From Tubiluchus corallicola (Eukaryota > Priapulida > Priapulimorpha > Priapulimorphida > Tubiluchidae), in assembly GCA_030141605.1 (NCBI GenBank), contig JAQGDQ010001791.1, forward strand, positions 2,998 to 25,421: a stretch of 22,424 nt of DNA, in the 5' to 3' direction. The position numbers were made by a program, and so were the translations under genes. The notes under the pieces are model-generated. The model was given only the letters and a program-made list of their open reading frames with translations, was not told the origin of the DNA and searched no databases. This document shows, piece after piece, positions 21,175 to 22,424 of the stretch (positions within the stretch are counted from its first letter, which is position 1; the number at the start of each line of letters is the position of its first letter).

Positions 21175-22424
21175 CGTCACACCCTCATAAATAAGCATGT
21201 ACTTATACTTAGAAAACAGTTTTCACAAAAGACACAATACTAATCCTTAATATACAATCATTTTATAAGTATCCAGAACAATCAACTAAACATACGTTTC
21301 ATCAACGATCTACAAGTGATTTTGTGTGGGAACATACCATACAGTACAGTATTATGGAATGCACCTGGCTTCAGACACTGATTGGCCAGTTAGCATTACT
21401 TGTTGCCAAGCAACAACAATCCCACGGGTGTTAAACTTTTCTACAATGTTTGTGCATAGCCATAGCAGGAAAATAAACAGACCTGGGTGACTGCGCTTAG
21501 GACTGACCTTGGGCGGCAGTCTACTGCCTTCCGTCCATTGCAGGAAAAACACAGGCAGCAGTGTGCTGCCTTCCGTAGTGAAAGGGTTAAGTTTCTTGCT
21601 TACCAATATTCATAGGCAGAGTTGACGCTCCCATCGGCAGCATCCCGGAAACGCTCGATCGCGGCATGGCTGGCATAGTCGCCGACGGAACGCCCGCTGA
21701 AGCCATAGGGTTGAACATGGCAGGCGGGGTGGGTTGCAATTTCATGGATGCAGGAAGCGCTGTTGGGAGCTCGTGACCCTGTAACTTCCTCTTAATCAGG
21801 TGCATGGCGATGGAGAACTCCTGCTTGTCCATCTTGCCGTCCTTGTTCATATCGGCAAGGTCCCTTAAAAAATAAGAAAATCTTGAATCTCTTCTTAGCG
21901 GTTTTAGTAAAACAATGTTTTAGTAAATCCTATAACTAGAGGCCAGAGTCACGCCTGTTCAGCTCAGCTCCGTCCGGTTTATTTCTACAGTCGACCGAGT
22001 CGATAAGAAATTCAGCTTTAGTCCCGCCAGCCACTCAATGGTTTTGTAATGTCAAATGTATAAATAGTGTAAATGTAATGAGTGAAATTTATCTAATGTA
22101 AAGCATGTTTCTGTTAATTGTGTCATGTCAAATGTATATATAGTGTAAAATATGTCATGTAAAATTTAATGAACTTTTGTAATGTTGTTTTGTAAAAATG
22201 TTTTAATATGGTGTTTGTAAATATGTTCATTTATTGTATATAATTAGGCCTTAGTTTTGCACTTTAGTTTTTTTAGTATGCACTGGACGCATTTGTCTTG
22301 AACAGTGTTGTTATCTTAACATTACGCTGAGGCTTACTCAATTTTATTATAATGAGTGAACCATTTTAATGACAAATAAAGAATTAATATATATATATAT
22401 ATCAGTGATGGAATTCGAGCTAGC
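21161..22424 (-). repeat. Right arm of inverted repeat IR2
   Basis: Reverse complement of 17999-19262. It ends with the window, 11 bases into sequence matching the 60-bp minisatellite. Two transitions and a different CA-tract structure separate it from the left arm, so it is not an exact duplicate. Apart from the antisense exon copy it carries only the mirrored intron sequence. Confidence 0.95.
21604..21863 (-). pseudogene. ITSN1: Inverted copy of intersectin EH1 exon
   Basis: Exact antisense copy of the 18560-18819 exon, including the acceptor (read on the minus strand as tttttaag before the exon) and the GTAAGC donor. The frame is intact and encodes the same EF-hand loop [12 protein letters not shown] and linker. 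No other intersectin exon is present beside it on the minus strand, so it cannot contribute to a normal protein. If the duplication is real, it sits antisense in the intron following the 19473-19653 exon. If the assembly is wrong, it is the same exon or its other allele represented twice. Confidence 0.85.

Overview
The window is AT-rich nuclear DNA from a multicellular animal, most likely an invertebrate. The only gene I can name is intersectin (ITSN/Dap160 family). Its exons are split by canonical GT-AG introns, and the rest is introns, transposon debris, microsatellites and long minisatellites. The sequence does not fix the phylum. The dense dinucleotide and tetranucleotide tracts would suit a marine invertebrate, but that is a weak inference.

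Layout. Positions 1-4076 and 8442-12517 form an inverted repeat (IR1). Base x on the left pairs with base 12518-x on the right, and I found no mismatch or indel in the stretches I compared. The 4.4 kb between the arms holds a TC/TCTA/TA compound microsatellite, a CpG-richer island, three unrelated minisatellites (52 bp x21, about 48 bp x11, about 47-57 bp x8 with long G runs) and a GA microsatellite. Each arm carries short protein-like frames, one resembling the C-terminus of a P-element/THAP9-type transposase and one with a 17-residue Ser/Thr/Pro repeat. Positions 12518-16057 are AT-rich non-coding DNA with one copy of a dispersed ~290-bp repeat, a possible small secreted-protein exon on the minus strand, and a ~0.7 kb terminal-inverted-repeat element.

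Four consecutive intersectin exons follow on the plus strand: 16073-16165, 17088-17151, 18560-18819 and 19473-19653. Together they encode the first EH domain and the start of the following Pro/Met/Ala-rich linker. Upstream and downstream exons are outside the window or not recognised. The intron between the second and third exons contains a 60-bp minisatellite (about 12 copies).

A second inverted repeat (IR2: about 17999-19262 and 21161-22424, base x pairing with 40423-x) copies the third exon in antisense at 21604-21863 and encloses the fourth exon. It has two mismatches in about 1.25 kb and length differences in its CA/TG tract.

The most notable feature is architectural. Both ends of the window fold back on interior sequence, and both folds turn inside a dinucleotide repeat (GA/CT on the left, CA/TG on the right). 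Either the locus carries two microsatellite-bounded inverted duplications, one of which would let intersectin pre-mRNA form a long hairpin around an exon, or these are microsatellite-mediated assembly joins at contig ends. The sequence alone cannot decide, and the artefact reading must be excluded first.
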